Assembly (NCBI GenBank): GCA_963969395.1 | Contig: OZ017798.1 | Location: forward strand, 16,298,173-16,362,172 | Origin: Pseudoscleropodium purum | Taxonomy: Eukaryota; Streptophyta; Bryopsida; Hypnales; Brachytheciaceae | Reading direction: 5' to 3' | DNA: 64,000 nucleotides | Shown: positions 44,343 to 57,100 of the stretch, in pieces | Layout: each line of letters begins with the position of its first letter | Numbering within the stretch: position 1 is the first letter of the stretch | Translations under genes and position numbers: made by a program | Notes under the pieces: model-generated | What the model saw: only the letters and a program-made list of their open reading frames with translations | What the model was told of the DNA's origin: nothing | Databases searched by the model: none

Positions 44343-44375
<33 letters not shown>
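44343..44375. repeat. AT microsatellite
   Basis: About 16 uninterrupted AT dinucleotides. Confidence 0.95.
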
Positions 44376-44378
<3 letters not shown>

Positions 44379-47300
44379 TTCAAATCATTGTATCTTTTTA
44401 TATTGATCGGTTGACAATTGTTATAGTAACTTAGGTTGATATATGTATCTTTTGAATTGAAATATTGTTAATATAGAATATGAAGATCTTCAAATATAGA
44501 GGGTATAAGTTTAAAAGTGATGGGTGATTAAGATTTATTCAAATTCACAGTACCAAGCTAACAATGGCTATATTCACCAAAATCACCTATTTGACCTTTA
44601 TTAGAGAGGGAAGGATTGTAGTCCAAATCACACTTTACTACTGAAAACAGTTATTTACTACTTAATGGGTTCACCATGCTTTGTTTCTAATCTTACTTGA
44701 GCCACAACTATCTAACATTGCAAATGCCACGCATCTACAATATTAGTCACCATTTTCAAGCTATCAGTGCTAAGTCCTAGTCATTGGGACTCTAATACAT
44801 ACTCCCCATGTGACACCGAGCATGCATGTGGTGGCACTACTCACTATGCCCCTCATTGTCCTTGAGTAGCACCTTGTCCCAAACTAGTCCATAGTGTATT
44901 TGCTAACACCCAACTCATGATATATTGAGTGTGGGCTAGTAATGGATGGGGTTCCATTCCAACTAGTGCCACATGACACTTTACACAAGTGCCCCATGGT
45001 ACCTTAGAGCCGGTGGTGAAGTCTCACCACCAACCTTGAGTCACCAGAACTCACTAAGGCTTCAAGAGGGAGGGAGGAGGGAGACCAACCCCTCCTATAA
45101 TATTCTTTGTGGAATTAGACAAACCTCCCTTCTCTTATGTCAAAGGAGGTACCCAAACCACCTTGGGTTTTGGAAGACCATTCATTTTCAAATGAAATCA
45201 TTAAGTTATGTTACCATTTAGACTCTCAAACTTTCAAATTATGTAATTTTGTGATAAAAGATTCAAATTCCACATGCAAGCCCATTTTGGATATTCACAC
45301 AAAAAATAGATGTCAATGAATTCCTTACTTCTCTCATTTGGATAAGTTCTCACAAAGTTATGGCCCTCCAAAGGTTCGGGTTTACCAAGTGAAGTCATTT
45401 TGCCATCAACAAGGCCCCTCTTTTTGGCTATAACTCTTGATTTATAGCTTCGAACCTCATAATACTTAACATTATAGCTTCCTTGTGTTCACATCTTTTC
45501 AATGGTATGTCACATGCCTTATTCCAAGAAGTATTGCCTAAAAGCAACCCTGTTGGAGCCTTTAAGTATCTCAACAATACCAGGACACCCTTAACTTTGA
45601 GCGGCCATAACTTTTGACTCACTAGTTCAAATCATTTGTTCTTTAAATGGTTAGGTGTGTCTTTTCAAGAGCTTTTCAAACATATATGATAATTTATCAT
45701 ATCCTTCAAATCTAAGGTGCAATTGCACCCTATTTGCTCGAAAGTGTTTCATTTCTCTCCTCTTAGACTATTGCAAGCTTGGGGAGTCACCACCAATTTC
45801 CTCCTTCACTAAGGCACTTCAAGCACCTCAAGGAGATAGAGATGTAATAGGAAGGCTCAAATCAAACCAGTTTCAACTGCATGAGTACTAACACCAATAC
45901 CAATGTAATTGCTAAAATATCTCAAAATTCATAGAATTCATAGAACAAAATTCTCAATCTTTTAATTATGCTTTCCAAAAGATACAATGTATGCTTTTCT
46001 TCCATTCACTTGCAACCAAATTTTGGTCACAACTAATTTCTTAATCTTCCAATCAACCCAAATTTACATGCTAAAAAAACACTTTGACAATGACTCTCGA
46101 TCTTTTTCCAAACACCTTCCGATAAACATGCCTTCACAATCTGCACAATTTCAACTACCTTCAATAGCTACATCAAGTCTATTACTTAAGCCAAAGGCTC
46201 CATTCTTGCAATTCAATATCGAGAAAACATAAATTTCTTGATCTATTTGAAAATTATCCATAATTAACATTCTAACATTGTTTTAAGGCTCGACAACAAA
46301 AATTCAATTAATCTATAGGCTTTAGTACAAATTGAATTTTATCATCTAAAGAGCAAATAAGAGAAAAAGGACCATCAATGTATTAATTAACAAGACAATC
46401 ATCGAAGCCGTCATTCATGTGTCGCCACTCACTACCTCATATATTACTTAGTTGAATAAATCTTGTACTTTCCTTAAAATTTGAAATTAAAATGTGAGAC
46501 ACACTTGCTTTATAGCTCTTAGAATTAGCTTAGCTTGCCAAAGACCTAGTTAGAAATAATTGAAAAGGAGAGGCAGTGGTGGATGCATACTTAGTGCACA
46601 ACAAAGCATATGCACACATATACTCTCTACAAACCATTTGCACAATAAAAACAGTTTTTTGTAAGAATGAAGGGATCACAATTGAATTGTCATGAATTTG
46701 CGAGGAAGAGCTCAAGACCTTGATTGCAAAGTAGTTACTTTGTTATTATATGTAGTAGTTTTAGATATAGGAAGTGGGCTATTCCAAATCTCCCGTAGCA
46801 ACTGAGAACAATCAACTTGTATTTGTTGGAGGCACATCTCCCTCAATTGGCAAAATACACCACATTGTGTTGATTAGCTCTAAGTCATTGAATACAAAAT
46901 CCATGAATTTCTTTGAATAAAATCAAACAAAAGAAAGTCCCCATTCAACAATACTCAATAGAATTTGAAGCCCAAGTTAGGTCTCTTAGTCCTTTGTATG
47001 TAAAGATTTATTGCTAGTGCTAAATGAGTCACCAATTCTTGTGGAGTTCAAAAGCTGTAAAAAGAGGTGCTAATGTTACAAAGTTGCACTAGCTAGGTTT
47101 ATTTTTTTGCAAGAATTCATGTATACAACTGTCAAGAGTGTCTTCAATGAGGGGTGGTTTCACAAACTCACAATGCAAGATTCTAGTTATGAAAATAGAG
47201 GCAATTTAATTCTAAGACTTCAACACTCCATGCAAGTATCTTGTAGCCAAGTTTTTGGATTCAAAATCACAATTTGAAAATAACACTGAACACTTGCAAT

Positions 47301-48233
47301 TTAAACTACAACCTCTAACACTCCCTAAATTTGATTACCCTCCGAACCAACTTTCAAGCAAGAAAGTATTGGACTGCTGTAGTTTGTATTTCCCAAGGAG
47401 GACACACTAACAACACTCTTGGAAGGAAGATGAAGTAACCTATACTGCTTTGGCATGTTCCGAAGGGAATTGCAACAAAACACTGAACTTGAGCTTTATG
47501 ATTGCAAGCAATAGCATGATAGTTCTGTCAAGTTTATTCAGTCAGTCAGTAGTACATGCTTTTGGTCTTACAGAATTCTAAAAGTGTTTGCTTAATTGCA
47601 AATTTGCAATAAGTGGCGATTATGATTTGGGGAGCACCTTACAGGAATTTAAAGAGGAAAATGAAATTCGCTAATTAATCAGAAATTTTTTGTACCATAC
47701 TTGTTGGAAACTTGTTTTTAGTTGCTAGAAAATTGTGTTGTGGCTCCTCAAATAGCAAAATTCCTACAAGAAAATTGCCAAACTTGGTTACTTCAACTAC
47801 ATTTTGGGAGCACCTTCAAGGTTGACTGTGTTTGTCCCAATTCCTGATGAGCTTTGTGAGATGAAAAAGCTTTGTTTAGTTCAAGAGCAACATCAAAACA
47901 TGTGTTCAAGTTTGGAGTGTTTGCAGTCGAAAGTTATGTGCACCTGAACACTATTAATACCATGTTTCCTAGGTTGTTTTTTTAGGCATGAAATAGAACA
48001 AATTTGGAAGTTGTCACGTTTAAAATTTTAAAAAATTTAGTCTCTTTTCTTAAGTTTTGAAGAATATTTTGAATTTTCAGATGTGCCAAAATCTGTTTCT
48101 AGTAATGGAATTGACAAACTAATGGAACAGTTTGAATTACCCTGAGTGAGTAGAACTTCAATATTGTAGCAGTACGAAGGCTTGAATCAATACAAAACAT
48201 TCTACTCCGGAGTGAGTATTTGTATCAAAGTTG
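44376..48233. other. AT-rich intergenic DNA
   Basis: About 3.9 kb. 44700-45900 is slightly GC-richer with short frames on both strands (for example 44973-45221 and 45655-45891). None shows a recognisable domain or a convincing start and splice structure, so no gene is called. Confidence 0.4.
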
Positions 48234-48458
48234 TAAGGGAGAGGCACCTGAAAGTGTCCCTGCACCCAATGGCGTCCCTTTCAAGGAAGGGGCATCATTT
48301 TAGAACTTAAATGTGCACATACTAAATAGAGCTTATTAATTGTTGACTGACATTGTTAAGCCATGAACAAATCACTGAGATTTGGGTTTTAGAATGATGC
48401 CCCTTCCTAGAAAGGGACACCATTGGGTGCATGGACACTTTCAAGTGCCTTTCCCTTA
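48234..48458. mobile_element. MITE with 75-bp terminal inverted repeats
   Basis: About 225 bp. The left end TAAGGGAGAGGCACCTGAAA and the reverse complement of the right end TAAGGGAAAGGCACTTGAAA continue as matching arms through 'gcacccaatgg.gtccctttc.aggaaggggcatcatt'. A TTG trinucleotide on both sides could be a 3-bp target duplication. No coding capacity. Confidence 0.8.
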
Positions 48459-48869
48459 TTGCTTGCAAAAATGAAGTTTTCAATTGAAGATAACAATGTT
48501 CAATAAGTTTTTCAAATTCATTGTTGTGGGTACAAGTATATAATGTCAATGCAAGAGAGTTTTGTCATTGTGGCATGTTTCGGTTGGTTAAAGAGAGCTA
48601 ATATAGATTAAGACTAATACTGCTCACTGCTTGCCTTGTGCAAATTTTCAAGAGGGTGGATATGAAGTAGAAATTTCATTAGTCTAGTAGTGAGAGAAAT
48701 CTGAGAGAAAACTCTAATAGTACCAACTAGTATTACATTAGTGAGTGTAAATCCACTGAACATAATTTAAATACAAGAGACTTCAGCCATTATGAAATGT
48801 TTTGATTTGTTAAAGAAGTAAAATGGCTCAACTCTCCTACATTAACATAATGACATTAAGCTTATGTCT

Positions 48870-48984
48870 GGTAATTGCGAAGCAGGCCAAGTTATCAAAA
48901 ATAATCGCCAATTAAGACCTACCGAACCAGAGGCAGTGAGGTTGGTATTGACTGGCGACTATTTTGGCCTGCTTTGCAATTACC
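48870..48984. mobile_element. Small foldback element upstream of the DnaJ-type gene
   Basis: The ends GGTAATTGCGAAGCAGGCCA and the reverse complement of the right end GGTAATTGCAAAGCAGGCCA pair, and the arms extend inward through 'aat.atcgcca'. It lies about 330 bp upstream of the ATG at 49313, so it may sit in that gene's promoter. Confidence 0.7.
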
Positions 48985-49312
48985 TACAGTAGTCCTTTTC
49001 CGGACAAACGGTGATAAATACTGGCTGCGGTTACAGGATCGTCATCCACTGATAGCCGTGACCTTCATAAGGCCACCACCTCTTTCCAATCCCAATCTCT
49101 TCACCAATGTTGCTCATGAAATTCTCACCTCTTCGCATCCAAGATTGCGTTTCACGTTCCACAGAAACCTAATTTCCAAACGACTCGCTGGATTTCACAG
49201 AACCAGAAAATTGCAGTTCGTTTGAACCTCTGGCATGCATGACCCAACCAATTCGATCTCGCCATGGAAGTGTCCATTAGGGTTTAGGGTTTGTGGAATC
49301 TGAATTCGAGAG

Positions 49313-52300
49313 ATGGCAACTTGCGGCAGGCTGAGCTCCAAGTTTCTGCAACCAGGGAGATTTGGAATCCTCAAAGGAGGCGGTGGATTACGTGTCGCAA
49401 TTGGCGGTTCAGGGAGAGGCATTGTACTGTGTAGCGTATCTGAGCAGTCGGAAAGGAATGCGCCAGCTCGGCGGATTGCGGCGGAAGACAATCCCTTTGT
49501 GAAGCCCTTGTCCAATACTTACTTCGTCGTTCCCTGCCGATTTTGCCAAGGTATGTGCTGCTTGATGTGATTAGTGTAATTTCTGTGGGTTGTGAATTTG
49601 AAAACATAGAGCATGAATCAATTGACTCAAATTGGATCATATAGTGTAAAGTCGCCATTCACCACACTTTAAGGGAGAGGTTCAGTTCGTCATATAGGTG
49701 AACTTCGAGACTTTCCCTACGGAAATCTAGAATTTTGAGCCTTCTAAAACTTTGTTCACTTCAGTTGTTATGTTTAAAGCTAAAGATCAACTGCAAAAAC
49801 TAAATGTCAATAGATTAAGCATTTTCACGCTTCAAGACAAATCAAAGTTCACCTGTATGGCGAATGATGCCTCTAATGAACTCTATCGTTAATTTAGTCT
49901 CTACTTTACCACTAATTTCTAACACACGGGCAGTTACCTTGGATTTGAATTGGAGATGAATAGGAAGAGCGTCGCTGGGAATTGATAGTTTCAATTTGTT
50001 GGATTGGTAGATTTGAGCAATATATTAGTTTCGAGCAGAATGTATGATCCAAAACAGAGTGCGTATGTGGTTGGGGATTTCAAAACCAGTGTGGTCTTCT
50101 GTTAGCTTCAAATAATTCTAAAGATTTCCAATTTCTGCGTTTCTCAATTCCCACTTCCAGCGCCAATTAGGTCACTGGAGTTTGAAGGTCCATTTTCTAG
50201 TTGGAAGTCAACTACCGTATTGTGTGCCTACTCTCCAATGATGGAGTCAGCCTTAAACGTTAGCTAACTGCTGCGATTTGTTTGTTTGGTGCAAGAAGAT
50301 TTAGCACTTTTAACCATTGTTAGGCACAATTCGTTCACTTGTCCAAAATCGGGGGAGTTAAGCTCACTATATCGTTCATTCTATTTAGTATCATCTATGA
50401 TTTAACGAAACACCAAAATAGAGAGTCATAGATTAAATTTACCATTTTTTTTTCTTGAATACTGTTCCTTGGAACCACTTTGAAGAAGCTTTTCAGTGAA
50501 TAGTCACTTAATCAAGAAGTGGCTAGTCAACTCAAGATCCACAGCTCGAAGCCCACTAAATGATGTTCCAATTTAGTCTGTCTATGGTTGCTATAATTCA
50601 TTGTGTCTGAATTAGCATTAAACCTCCCAAATAGTGTATCCTACACCAAAATGAATATAGATCTTGTAGCGAAAATGATTGTAAATGCATTGCAAGTTAG
50701 TTAGCGGGAGTTAACACCGATTTGCTAAATTAATACGATGCGGGCGTTGGTAACGAAGTGCAGTTAGCTGAAGTTGCTTCTGGGTGGTGCAGGCAGGCTT
50801 AGTATCCTTGAGTTATGTAGTGGAATGGTGGTGATGGTGGCATCTAGTATCTTCCTTTTGTTTCTGTTGATGATGGGTTTTTGTGTGACGGATTATGCGA
50901 TTATGGAGTGCTGTAGGTTCGGGGGAGGTGAAATGTGATGTCTGTAATGGGCAAGGAAATCTTGCACGAGGTGGTTTTCACAAGAAAAATCCAGTGGCTA
51001 TAGCGCGCATTGTCGGTGAGTAGCGCTTTCAGTAAAACCTCGTTTCTTTCAATTGGTAGAATACTACTCGAGCAAAGTTCGAGCATATTTGCAATAAACC
51101 CTAAACCTTGAATCCTCTTTAAATTATTGCACTCAGATTTTGAATATAAAATTTATTATGTCGAAGAATTGAGTTGAGAGTTCATAAAAAAATTACAAAA
51201 AATCCCTCTTGATTTTCATTTGTCAAAAAATTGTTTAGTGGATGTAGGTATTGGATAGAAGGAAAAACTAAATCTCTAATAGTTTTAAGATGGAATTTAA
51301 ATACACTAATCCCAATGCTGAGATTGTTCTAGCAAACAACATTTTCTAGAAAATGCTGGTAATTTAGTTTAGAAACAGATCCAATTTGTTATTTTATGAA
51401 GGAGATGCTATGATTGCCTGCAAATGAAGATGCTCCATAACTTTCACATCATTGATCTGAATGGAATGAAATCAAATCTTTACAAACATATAATTTATTA
51501 GATACTAATTAAATTTTTTTTTTTGGCTACCTGCCCTCAATTATTTTGAGCCTTGTATGATATAACTCTAGCTCCTGGCCCCTATTGAAATAAAAATTGT
51601 AATCCCCAAAAGCTAATACATTTTCCTATCTTCCTATCTTGAATTTTTTTTCAAAAAATCATGCCCAAAATTGAGATTGTAGGAACTTGCCCAAACCTTC
51701 AAGTGTCCTCCAGGTGTTGCTGCAGGGTGCTTTAAGTATATTCGCAGTTGTGACAGATTGAGGACTCGTGATTGAATATGAAATTTCGTGCTTCCTAATG
51801 TGAGTAGGATCGAAATGGACTGCAATGGAGAGCACGTTTGGTTGGCGTCACTTCCATGTGCATTCGAAGCGCAGAGGGTCAGGAAAGGATTGGTTTCTGG
51901 AAATGGTGTCAACGTGTGATGAGACAACGCGTTTTTGGCTCAATGCGAAGATTCTGAAGGTGAGGTCGACTCCATTTCAAATAGTTCAGTGAATTTCAGT
52001 GCAGGATGTTCAATGATCTCTACACGTATTGACTGCCATGAAGGTTCAATGCACGAGGAGGATTGTTCAGTTTCTTGCATTACAAGTTATGGCCTGTGTT
52101 CTTAATTGGTTGCCTGACAGTAATTGGTTAGCCAACAGTAACCAACAGTCAAACCACTTTGACCACGAATTACTCACAATAGAAGTAGAAACTCTCTAAT
52201 TTTGTTCTCGAGATGAAAGAAACTACATCCTTCGAATTTAATTTACAACCCGTTTTAGAGTTTAAAGCTCAAAAAGGCTCCAGTACTTTTTAGAAAAGAT

Positions 52301-52528
52301 TTGTTTTTCAGTGTTCACGACTGACTCTGTTGCAACGCGGTGATCCAGGATAGGGAACGCTGGAGTGCAGGCTGGCTCCAGAAGGAAGAGCTTCTGGGCA
52401 TTCAAGGGGAAGGGGAAGCGAAAACAGCAATCATCTGCAAAGCGTGCAAAGGTTGTCGAACGAAGCCCTGTCACATGTGCGCAAAATCTGAAGATGGTTT
52501 GCACCCAATTGACATCATTGATGTATAA
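49313..52528 (+). CDS. DnaJ-type Cys-rich zinc-finger protein, probably plastid-targeted
   Basis: Four exons (49313-49550, 50917-51015, 51808-51959, 52349-52528) with GT-AG introns and exactly matching phases give 222 residues. Residues 1 to about 50 are Ser, Arg and Gly-rich with almost no acids, as expected of a plastid transit peptide. CRFCQGSG (75-82) and CDVCNGQG (86-93) are two CxxCxGxG zinc motifs, the first split by intron 1. Then follow GGFHKKNPVAIARIVGSKW, a conserved FGWRHFHVHSKRR and ETTRFWLNAKILKDRERWSA, and a second Cys cluster, CKACKGCRTKPCHMC (193-207). The order matches a plant family of DnaJ-zinc-finger-only proteins lacking the J domain, thought to act as chaperone or redox factors in chloroplasts (family knowledge). 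Start choice: this ATG is in a good context (AGAGATGGCA) and opens the transit-like segment. Exon 3 could instead read on 11 codons to a stop at 51990, but the exon 4 match argues for splicing. Exact function is not known to me. Confidence 0.87.
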
Positions 52529-53087
52529 GTGCAAGTTACGAGGTCCCCAGAATTCTTTTTCCACCAATTCATGTACTATACCGCCAATAGATGTAACCAT
52601 ACAGCCAACCATTCACTTTTAGGACACAACCTAGCAAACAATATATCGCAGCCGACGTAGCAATAGCACCAATTGATGTTCCAACATACGAGTGGCTACA
52701 AAATTTGAAATACTATTAGATCCAAAAGATCCTTGATTTTTCCATTGCACTGCACAACCCGTTTCTGCGCTATCACTGCTGCTAAGAATCGGAGAATTAT
52801 GGTCTCCTCAGCTCAAAAAATGCCTGAAATCATGGCTACGCTGATGTATCAGAGGGTGCTGTCCAGCACAATTTCGGCTGGCACCCACAATTGAACTCAA
52901 TGTAGTATCGCTGTATCTTTACAATGTTTTGAATCTAAATGAGAGAATGAACTACTGTTATACAAGAGATGCGATCGTGCAAGTAACGTGTACAGATTCA
53001 CGATCAAAACGGGGAGTGGCTTCCATACAATCACCTCCACAAGTGCACTTGCGCGATCAAAGATTTTGAAAAGCCGTCGAAATTTGA
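52529..53087. other. 3' flank shared by the DnaJ-type gene and paralogue P1
   Basis: Convergent 3' ends. From about 52885 the sequence is duplicated at about 59190 (words 'ttgaactcaatgtagtatcgc', 'gcgatcgtgc', 'tgtacagattcac'), so the P1 3' untranslated region lies here. Confidence 0.55.
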
Positions 53088-53732
53088 TCACTTGTGCATG
53101 TCATTGCCGTGAGGCGATCCGAACGACAGCTGCGAGATCAACTGCGCAGTGCGTGCGAATCCCGACGCGGACGGCGTGCGCGACAGCCGCGCAGTTGACG
53201 GCGTGTGTCGCAAGCTGCCCAGGCGGCTGTCGACGCTGTTGAGTGGATCTCTCAAGGCGCTCAGCGCCAGCGACACCACGAGCGCGCGCCGCTTCATGGG
53301 GCGGGGTTTCGTCCGCCCCGTCTCCTTTAGGTACTTCTGCCCATCAACAATATCCGCCAAAACCTCGTTCACGCTGTCTACTATCGCCGGACTCGAACCA
53401 GTCTCGTCCACTGTCACCCCAGCGTCGTCCTCGATGGCCAATGTTCTCATCACGTCGTCTTGTTGCGGATCCTTCTTAGACATGAAGTAGTTGTCGCCCA
53501 GCATCGCCGAAGGCGTTGCACTAAATCTCGTGAACTTGCGGGAGGAGGATCGGTTCAACCGAGGCGATTTCTTGATCGTCCGAAAGGCTCGGAAGCTTTT
53601 GGAACACGGCATCACGAAACCCCGAGTTCTAGGTGACGACGACCACCTGCTGCTGCGGCTCCTATTCAAATTCGCTATAAACCTCTCTTGCAACGCCGAA
53701 GACGCAACGAGTCCCCGACTTGTTGCCGCCAT
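53088..53732 (-). CDS. Paralogue P1 of an unrecognised plant protein (214 residues)
   Basis: A single open exon from ATG 53732 (MAATSRGLVASSALQERF). The frame continues upstream without another ATG. It aligns over its full length with P2 at 59415-60095. The first 80 residues are Ser and Arg-rich with few acids, compatible with an organelle transit peptide. Then come an acidic stretch, VNEVLADIVDGQKYLKETGR, a basic KPRPMKRRALVVSLALSA segment and DPLNSVDSRLGSLR, with a Ser/Thr-Pro-rich tail (TPSTARLSRTPSASGFARTA) and SQLSFGSP. The strongest conservation with P2 is in the C-terminal half, so function probably lies there. I do not recognise the family. P1 lacks the 24-bp in-frame repeat present in P2 and ends in five extra residues (NDMHK in place of NS). 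Confidence 0.82.
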   Translation of the reverse strand: MAATSRGLVASSALQERFIANLNRSRSSRWSSSPRTRGFVMPCSKSFRAFRTIKKSPRLNRSSSRKFTRFSATPSAMLGDNYFMSKKDPQQDDVMRTLAIEDDAGVTVDETGSSPAIVDSVNEVLADIVDGQKYLKETGRTKPRPMKRRALVVSLALSALRDPLNSVDSRLGSLRHTPSTARLSRTPSASGFARTAQLISQLSFGSPHGNDMHK

Positions 53733-54060
53733 ACTCCTTAATATGAAAAAATTTCGATCACAACTCTCTTGTCTCTGTGATTCCAATCACAGTAACCTAA
53801 CCTGTTAACTACGATTCAAACTTCAACCTCGACAGTTGATGCCAAAGCTACCCAATTCGGTGTCAAACTTTCACAATATGGTGCCAAACTCGCACAAGTT
53901 GGTGTCGAAGTCACGCAATTTCAAGTAGAACCAACCCTCTTGTATTTCCTCGAGATCACAGCAACGACGCCCACAATCCCAAGTACAAACGACGAGAAAT
54001 CCACGCTCGCCAATTGAGAAGATAATGTGTCCGAATGAACTGAAAGGAAGCTAAGTAGCC

Positions 54061-54110
54061 CCTTTTATAACTTCCAGTGGAGGCGTGTGGAAGAATTGTC
54101 TGAAAGCTGC
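54061..54110 (-). promoter_or_regulatory. Core promoter of P1: TATA box plus conserved upstream word
   Basis: On the minus strand, GTTATAAAAGG (54071-54061) is preceded by GCAGCTTTCAGACAATTCTT then CCACAC (54110-54085). P2 has the same order (60287-60241). The P1 leader would be about 300 bp. Confidence 0.6.
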
Positions 54111-54189
54111 TGTTGAATTGACCGAGACTTCGCATGCAACGACCTTGAACAGTACAAGTCGGTTTCTAGGAAAGTCTCCCCGCGCATGA

Positions 54190-57100
54190 GACGGGAAAGG
54201 GGTGGCGAAGGCCCACTTGTCGTAATATATTCGGAGCACAATGAGAAAAAATCTCCAAAGGAATTTTGGGTTACGCTTATCTTACAGTATATTACTGTAT
54301 GTATTCCCTGCAATTGCTCAGTCTACTTGTCTGCCATCATTGTTGCAGTGTTGAATTGCAGACCAGCGAATCCTGCGCCCGGCGACTGATGTCAGTTGTC
54401 GGTTTTGGGGTTTTCATTTTTTTTGGAGCTAGCAATTGGAAAGAAGGGTTCAGGGTCTATCATCATTGGTTCAGTGGGTTTGAGCTTTCTTGCAATATGA
54501 TTTGGTTTGGTGATGCGCGTCATGGTGACGGTGAAATTTTATTGCATTGCCAGGGGATCTGGTGTTGGAAATGCGGGTCCAGCACTCCAGCGTCGAGGGG
54601 CGTGCGAAGGCTCCCTGGCACCCTGGCGGGCGGGCTGTTGGGTAGGTGGCTGTCGTGGTTGGGAACCAGCAGGTGTTCTTTTCATTTTTTCATTTATTTT
54701 AGGCAGTGCAGAAGCGATCGTAACTTCGTAAGTGGAGTGATGACATACGGAAATGAATGAAACTTGCAATATAAGGATGAATTTATTTATTCATCCAATG
54801 AGTATACATTCATCCAAAATAGAGCAATATTGTGTGATGATTTGATAGCATTTTGCAATTTCATTCATTGAGAAAGGAAGAATATCTCACCAAAGATTCC
54901 CTATAAAAAAATTGTATTGCTTTTTAGCAAAAATCACTCAAGAAAAACTCAATTACGAACTAGTATTTGGGAAAATTTTTAGAGTTCCCTAGGTTGATTT
55001 CCTCCTTCTACGGAAATTGCCTAGATTTTCTTCTATAGTCTAAAGTGGCATCCTCTCAACTGCAAAATCTCCCAATTAATATCTTGTAATATCAATTCCT
55101 CACTAGCCAATTTCCTCTAAATTAAAATGGTCACTAGGTAAAAAGCCAATTGAAAATTGAAAATACTAATGAATATTGCATCCCTAGTTTGGTTTAAGCA
55201 TAGGGGCCTTCTCATAGTTGTTAAGACTTCATAGCATATTCAATCATGATCAAGATTCACACTTCAACTTTGCCAATGGATGTCAAAGATCTATATATAG
55301 AAACTCCAATGTCTCCTATTTGCTCTTCTCAATTTTTTTTTGGTATTCTCTTCCACATTCTCAAAAGTAATCCATTTTATAACAATTTTTTTCCAATTCA
55401 TGCAAAGATTGGAGCCTTTCATTTGACTCTATATAGTGTTCTTTGTAGTTTGCAAATTTCTTTGCACCCCTTAGATGTTTAGGTTTAGGTAAAGGTGAGA
55501 TTTCTTGACATATTCATGGTTTGAATACACATGCTCAATTTAGTCAATGGATTTAAAGGGCTTGTGTTTGAAGCTCTAAAGTGGTCCTTTTATTCTGTTG
55601 GGTGTTCTCCACAATTTTTGATTGTCTAAACTTTACTTTGATTATTTCTAAATTTCTTCTTCCCTTGTTGTGAAGTAAAGCCATTTCTTAATATACTGCT
55701 CTTCTTGGTCATCAATTTTGTACAAATCAAGAAATTTAGGGCAATGCATAAAGTTAGTGACTATTATAAAGCATTGTTCTTGTCAATTCTTAGCTTGAAT
55801 TAATGGCTAGGCCCCCTACTTCCTATGTCAATACCCACCCTTCCAAATTGATACCTTGCCCATCCAAGTATCTTGCTCTACACATGTATTAGCTACTAAT
55901 TATTATTTCATAGCATCTTAAATCCACCAAGTGTTGAAAGGAATTTGTTAAAATATCCTTTACTTTTTAAGGGATACTAATTGATTACTAGCCCTACCAA
56001 ATTCTTTCTAACTTTACATCCTTTGTTTTCAAAAGGCAATTGGATTTTTCTAAATAATTCTACTATCTAACTTCAAACTAGCTATTGATTTTTTTCATCC
56101 ATGGGTGAAAATTGCTTGGAAGATAGTTTTGCAATATATTAATTGTATTTAATTAGAGTACCTATAATAACATCCTTAGTCCAACACTATAATAGTTTGG
56201 GACACAGCAAAATCATTGTGAATAATTCAAAAAGAGGCACTTTTTGAGTAGGCATCACGTTCATTCATCACATTTGGAGAGTATACTCTCATTCTTAATT
56301 TGTACTACAATGCCATATAAAAAGTTTAGGTCTTCAAGGCACTATACATCAATATGAGTGAGATCCATGTATTGCTAAAAAAACTTTTGTTACTTCACTT
56401 AAAGTCACCAAAACAATTCAAAGTCGTTTTGGATTTAAAAGAGCTTTGAGTTTCAACAATGTTTTACTCTAGTTGGTTCCAATCTCTTAGTTAGAAACTT
56501 TAGTGACTTTAAATGGATTGGATCGTCTTTGATTACAACTTGAGATGGAATCTTATCTTCTATTTTTAACTAAGATAATTTGTGATTGGTGTACTAACTC
56601 TATATTGGACAAATATAAAGAGAGTATTATTGGGTTCTCTAAATTTGAAGGTAAGATGATCTAAGACTTTAAAAGGCACACTCAATAGACTTGGGATAAT
56701 AACTGAGCAAAAGAATATTATTAATATTTGAATAAAACAAAATTACAACTTGAAAAATATTATTATTAGAAATATATTTCAAAAAATTTAAATAGATAGT
56801 ATAATATTTGGATTTAATCTTTAGATGACCAAAATAGACCTACTTGAAAACAAGTTAAAAAATACAAAAATTTATCAGAGATTTGATTAATTATATATAA
56901 CTCCTAAAATTCCTAAATTCTATTTATCAAAAAACACTTCAAATTTGTCATTTATATTGCAAAGTGAAAATATTTAAACATTTATTTATTTTTGGATATC
57001 CAAGATCTATAAGATCTTGCACTAGACTAATATGAAAATATATTGAAGAAATTTTAGAAATTTTGACTATATATACATTGCAAGATAGCAGAGTTTAAAG

